8,291 bases of DNA. Source: Roseovarius sp. GTDB lineage: Bacteria > Pseudomonadota > Alphaproteobacteria > Rhodobacterales > Rhodobacteraceae. Shown one piece after another: positions 5,732 to 8,291 of this stretch. The position numbers and the translations under genes were made by a program. Within the stretch, counting starts at the first letter, position 1; every line of letters begins with the position of its first letter. The stretch covers positions 1 through 8,291 of the forward strand of contig SLDH01000402.1 in the NCBI GenBank assembly GCA_007125415.1. The letters run 5' to 3'. The notes under the pieces are model-generated. The model was not told the origin of the DNA and made no database searches. It saw nothing but the letters and a program-made list of their open reading frames with translations.

Positions 5732-6514
5732 ATGACCGGTTCCTCGAACCTCGTGAATCTGAACGCATTCCGCAAACTCCATTCCGCTCCCTCCAAGTCG
5801 GAAACCATGACGGGCGCGCGCACGGGGCGCGCGCCACTTGTCATGCGCAAATTCGAGACGCTTCACCAGCGTTCGGATGGTGAGATCAGGCAGACCGATC
5901 ACATCGGCCCCGCTATCCCCGCCTTCGAGGCGGCTTTTTCCGCCTTTGCCCATGGCAGCATTGTCACGACCACGCGCGGCCCGGTCGCGGTGGAGGATCT
6001 GGAGCCGGGCATGAAGCTGATCACCCGAGAGCACGGAGCACAACCCGTGCAATGGATCGGGGCCATGCGGCTGGTACCCGAGGCGGCCGCGCGCTCGGCC
6101 CATGATATCCGCATGACCCGGATCATGGCAGACAGTTTCGGGTTCACCCGGCCCGAGCGTGATCTGATGGTGGGGCCGGGGGCACGTATCCTGAAAAAGA
6201 CGCGGAGCCATGGCGATGCCGATACTCTTGTACCGGTGCGCAACCTTTCCGATGGCGTCAACGTGAGCGACATCACACCGCAACGCCCGGTCATGGTGCG
6301 GCATATCGCGCTGCGCAAGCATTCCACCATATTGATCAACGGGCTGGAAATGGAGAGCTTTCACCCCGGCACAGGCTTCGAGCGCAATATGGGACAGAAC
6401 ATGCTGTCGCTCTTCCTGTCGCTCTTTGCGCATATCAACCAACCGGAAGATTTTGGCGAGATGACCTATCGACGGTTGCCGCTTGTTTCACCGGAAGGGC
6501 TCGAGGTCGCGTGA
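5732..6514 (+). CDS. Hint domain-containing protein (Hint_2 type) with degenerate active-site positions
   Basis: The 260-residue protein has an N-terminal tail of about 65 residues, basic and low in structure, and then a Hint_2-like domain. Recognisable blocks are AFSAFAHGSIVTTTRGPVAV (68-87) with VEDLEPGMKLIT (87-98) and GAQPVQWIG (102-110), then DLMVGPGARIL (144-154), LVPVRNLSDG (166-175) and the closing VRHIALRKHSTILINGLEME (189-208) with SFHPG (209-213). In typical members the first block starts with a catalytic Cys-Phe and the middle block carries SPxHR; here these read AFAHG and GPGAR, so the cysteine and histidine expected for self-processing look absent. Such domains are common in Rhodobacterales proteins, often in secreted ones, but no signal peptide is seen here. 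The function is unknown; a non-processing structural or binding role is possible. It converges on the Lrp-type gene. Confidence 0.83.
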   Translation: MTGSSNLVNLNAFRKLHSAPSKSETMTGARTGRAPLVMRKFETLHQRSDGEIRQTDHIGPAIPAFEAAFSAFAHGSIVTTTRGPVAVEDLEPGMKLITREHGAQPVQWIGAMRLVPEAAARSAHDIRMTRIMADSFGFTRPERDLMVGPGARILKKTRSHGDADTLVPVRNLSDGVNVSDITPQRPVMVRHIALRKHSTILINGLEMESFHPGTGFERNMGQNMLSLFLSLFAHINQPEDFGEMTYRRLPLVSPEGLEVA

Positions 6515-6523
6515 GCCGTCACC

Positions 6524-6546
6524 CGCACTGCAGATCAGGCAGTGCG
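6524..6546. terminator. Hairpin between convergent Hint gene and Lrp-type gene
   Basis: CGCACTGC (6524-6531) and GCAGTGCG (6539-6546) form a perfect 8-pair stem around a 7-base loop that contains the stop codon of the minus-strand gene (6535-6537). Neither strand has a T-run after the stem, so it is not a classical intrinsic terminator. It may act with Rho or protect 3' ends. Confidence 0.4.
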
Positions 6547-7035
6547 CGCCAGCCGCGCCTCGAGAACCTCGAAGGGCACACCCGGCTCATCCTTGGCGCC
6601 CCGGATCACGAGCGAGGTCTTCACGCTCACCACATTCTCGGCAGCGGTGAGCTCTTCGGTCAGGAAGCTCTGAAAGGTCGAGAGGTCCGGGGCCACACAT
6701 TTCAGGATGAAATCCACCTCTCCGTTGAGCATATGACACTCGCGCACAAGCGGCCATGCCCGGCAGCGCGCCTCGAAGGCCGATAGATCAGCCTCGGCCT
6801 GGCTTTGCAGCCCGACCATCGCAAAGACCTGAACCTCAAAGCCCAATTCGCGCGGATTCACATCCGCATGGTAGCCACGGATGAACCCTGCCTCCTCCAA
6901 TGTGCGGACACGTCGCAGGCAGGGTGGTGCGGATATCCCGACACGCTTGGCCAATTCCACATTGGTCATTCGGCCATCGGCCTGTAGTTCGGCCAGAATC
7001 TTGCGGTCAATCTCGTCAAGGCGGGTGGCGGACAT
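6535..7035 (-). CDS. Lrp/AsnC family transcriptional regulator
   Basis: The 166-residue protein starts LDEIDRKILAELQADGRMTN (6-25), the typical first helix of the family. A helix-turn-helix follows at about 25-45 (VELAKRVGISAPPCLRRVRT, 26-45), then the wing LEEAGFIRGYHADVNP (46-61). The C-terminal RAM domain for ligand binding and oligomerisation spans about 67-143, with the GEVDFILK stretch at 105-112 near the usual amino acid pocket. Such proteins bind DNA as dimers or octamers and often respond to amino acids; the effector and targets here are unknown. GAGGG lies about 6 bases before the ATG (7035-7033). The gene is divergent from trxB, an arrangement I recall in several Rhodobacterales, and may regulate itself or trxB through the shared 186-base region. 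It contains cysteines at 39, 91, 100 and 113, which could be redox-relevant but this is speculation. Confidence 0.93.
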   Translation of the reverse strand: MSATRLDEIDRKILAELQADGRMTNVELAKRVGISAPPCLRRVRTLEEAGFIRGYHADVNPRELGFEVQVFAMVGLQSQAEADLSAFEARCRAWPLVRECHMLNGEVDFILKCVAPDLSTFQSFLTEELTAAENVVSVKTSLVIRGAKDEPGVPFEVLEARLARTA

Positions 7036-7221
7036 CGAAATCCCTCATTTTTCGCAATAGTTATAAGCAAAGCCCATGAAGCGCAATTATATTTCGTCAA
7101 GGCGCAAGATCATTTCAACGCCGCCGCGTAGCCGTCAGGCGGCAAGCAGGCTGAAGGGGTTTCAAGCGCCTCGGTGCAGCGCTATATGCGGCAGCACAAC
7201 ATCGCTCAGAGAGGAATCGCC
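7036..7221. promoter_or_regulatory. Divergent control region between the Lrp-type gene and trxB
   Basis: The part next to the regulator is AT-rich. It holds a dyad with arms TTCGC (7051-7055) and GCAAA (7067-7071), and two copies of CGCAAT (7053-7058 and 7082-7087) each followed by AT-rich DNA, 29 bases apart, close to three helical turns. This is the kind of layout bound by Lrp-type regulators. The minus strand also reads TATAAC (7065-7060), a fair -10 for the regulator gene. The trxB side is GC-rich and holds a possible leader hairpin, GCCGCC (7120-7125) with GGCGGC (7138-7143). Confidence 0.4.
7209..7215 (+). promoter_or_regulatory. Ribosome binding site setting the trxB start at 7222
   Basis: GAGAGGA lies 6 bases before the ATG at 7222, and the protein then begins [20 protein letters not shown] with the normal short lead to the FAD motif. 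In-frame upstream starts at 7174 (GTG) and 7186 (ATG) would add residues not expected in the family. Confidence 0.75.
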
Positions 7222-8205
7222 ATGGCCTTGTCGCACCACACCAAAGCGCTGATCATTGGCTCAGGCCCTGCGGGATACACCGCCGGGGTTTACGCGGCCC
7301 GCGCCATGCTGAACCCAATTCTGGTCCAGGGCATTGAGCCGGGCGGGCAACTGACCACCACCACGGAGGTGGAGAACTGGCCCGGCGACACCGAAGTGCA
7401 GGGTCCCGATCTGATGATCCGGATGGAGGCCCATGCCAAGGCGATGGGCTGCGAGATCGTGGGGGACATCATCACCGATCTGGATGTGAGCAAACGCCCG
7501 TTCGTGGCCAGGGGAGACAGCGGCACCACCTACACCGCCGATGCAGTGATCCTTGCCACCGGCGCGCGAGCGAAGTGGCTGGGGCTGGAGAGCGAGGAGG
7601 CCTACAAGGGCTTCGGCGTCAGCGCCTGCGCGACTTGTGACGGGTTCTTTTACCGTGGTGAGGAGATCGTGGTGGTGGGCGGTGGCAATACCGCTGTCGA
7701 AGAGGCGCTGTTCCTGACGAACTTTGCCTCGAAGGTGACATTGATCCACCGCCGCGACGAATTGCGCGCCGAGAAGATCCTGCAGGACCGTCTGTTCAAG
7801 CACCCCAAGATCGTTCCGCTCTGGTTTCACGAACTGGACGAAGTGCTGGGCGAGGATAATCCGAAGGGTGTCACCGGCGTGCGTGTGAAGCACAGCCAGA
7901 CCGGCGCGACACAGGAGATCCCCTGCAAGGGCGTGTTCATCGCCATCGGTCATGCGCCAGCCAATGAACTGGTGAAGGGCAAGGTGGAGATGCATCATGG
8001 CGATTATGTGAAGGTCGAACCGGGCAGCACCCGCACCTCGATCCCCGGGCTTTTCGCCGCAGGCGATCTTACGGATCACATCTATCGTCAGGCCGTGACC
8101 AGCGCCGGCATGGGCTGCATGGCAGCACTGGATGCCGAGAAATTCCTGGCAGAGCAGGATGCCGTGAGCCTCGAAGAGCCTCAGATGGTCTACGACCCGT
8201 CATGA
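7222..8205 (+). CDS. trxB: Thioredoxin-disulfide reductase
   Basis: TrxB passes electrons from NADPH through FAD and a redox disulfide to thioredoxin in the cytosol, supporting ribonucleotide reductase, methionine sulfoxide reductases and oxidative stress repair. The 327-residue protein shows the FAD motif [12 protein letters not shown] (11-22), [14 protein letters not shown] (42-55), ATGA (112-115), the active-site CATC (136-139) inside [13 protein letters not shown], the NADPH motif [12 protein letters not shown] (151-162), the HRRDELRA segment (176-183) for the NADPH phosphate, and the closing FAAGDLTD (278-285) with [15 protein letters not shown] (288-302). Length is normal. The start is fixed by the ribosome binding site at 7209-7215. 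No partner thioredoxin gene is in view. It is divergent from an Lrp-type regulator, which may control it. Confidence 0.97.
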   Translation: MALSHHTKALIIGSGPAGYTAGVYAARAMLNPILVQGIEPGGQLTTTTEVENWPGDTEVQGPDLMIRMEAHAKAMGCEIVGDIITDLDVSKRPFVARGDSGTTYTADAVILATGARAKWLGLESEEAYKGFGVSACATCDGFFYRGEEIVVVGGGNTAVEEALFLTNFASKVTLIHRRDELRAEKILQDRLFKHPKIVPLWFHELDEVLGEDNPKGVTGVRVKHSQTGATQEIPCKGVFIAIGHAPANELVKGKVEMHHGDYVKVEPGSTRTSIPGLFAAGDLTDHIYRQAVTSAGMGCMAALDAEKFLAEQDAVSLEEPQMVYDPS

Positions 8206-8226
8206 CGTTGTCGAACTCATCAGAGT

Positions 8227-8278
8227 GGCGCGGAGCAGAGCATGTCGCGCCAAATGGGGCTAATCCCATTTAGGCGCG
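8227..8278 (+). terminator. Strong hairpin after trxB, with an alternative pairing
   Basis: CGCGCCAAATGGG (8246-8258) pairs with CCCATTT-A-GGCGCG (8265-8278) over 13 pairs with one bulged A (8272) and a 6-base GCTAAT loop. It starts 40 bases after the trxB stop. No T-run follows in the visible sequence, so a classical intrinsic terminator is not shown; it may act with Rho or stabilise the transcript end. An upstream GGCGCG (8227-8232) can instead pair with CGCGCC (8246-8251), giving a competing smaller hairpin. Confidence 0.45.
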
Positions 8279-8291
8279 GCCCGGGGTGCCC

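Noticed and set aside
5645..6442. Minus-strand open frame of 265 codons opposite the Hint-domain gene
   Set aside because: Neither strand is a textbook enzyme here, so this was considered. The plus strand has a good ribosome binding site and Hint blocks, while the minus product is His/Arg-rich with no recognisable domain.
7261..8079. Minus-strand open frame of 272 codons opposite trxB
   Set aside because: It is fully antisense to trxB, which has every expected motif; the frame is an artefact of codon bias.
1..8291. CRISPR array, tRNA or rRNA gene, insertion sequence, toxin-antitoxin or phage module
   Set aside because: I found no spaced direct repeats, cloverleaf, transposase, terminal inverted repeats or integrase. 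Every gene of size fits a housekeeping or common accessory family.

Overview
The window reads as an ordinary chromosomal stretch of a GC-rich alphaproteobacterium, most likely a member of Rhodobacterales (Roseobacter/Rhodobacter group). This is inferred from the protein sequences (YbjN-type protein, UbiK, Lgt, MidA/NDUFAF7-type methyltransferase, PgeF, Hint-domain protein, Lrp/AsnC regulator, TrxB), their order, and the GC-rich codon use. No species can be named from sequence alone.

Layout. Positions 1-289 (minus) hold the N-terminal 96 codons of a YbjN-domain protein whose 3' end lies outside the window. After a 304-base gap, a flavin-dependent oxidoreductase gene (594-1868, plus) converges on ubiK (1887-2129, minus); both stop codons sit inside one compact hairpin with a T-run on each strand, a probable bidirectional terminator. 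ubiK and lgt diverge from a short region where candidate promoters for both strands share one AT-rich -10 patch. lgt (2227-3141), a NDUFAF7/MidA-type methyltransferase gene (3138-4193) and pgeF (4190-4945) follow with two ATGA stop/start overlaps and are almost certainly one translationally coupled operon. They cover lipoprotein maturation, a probable complex I assembly methyltransferase, and peptidoglycan precursor proofreading.

The 786-base stretch 4946-5731 holds one small gene (5215-5346, 43 codons) with a good ribosome binding site and a structured 3' region ending in a terminator-like hairpin. A Hint-domain protein gene (5732-6514, plus) follows and converges on an Lrp/AsnC-type regulator gene (6535-7035, minus), which diverges from trxB (7222-8205, plus). 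The final 86 bases hold a strong hairpin with a second, competing pairing partner.

I see no mobile element, CRISPR array, phage module or defence system. The less explained items are the small gene with its structured 3' region, the Hint-type protein that appears to lack the usual catalytic Cys and His, and the mutually exclusive hairpins after trxB. None amounts to a clear new system.
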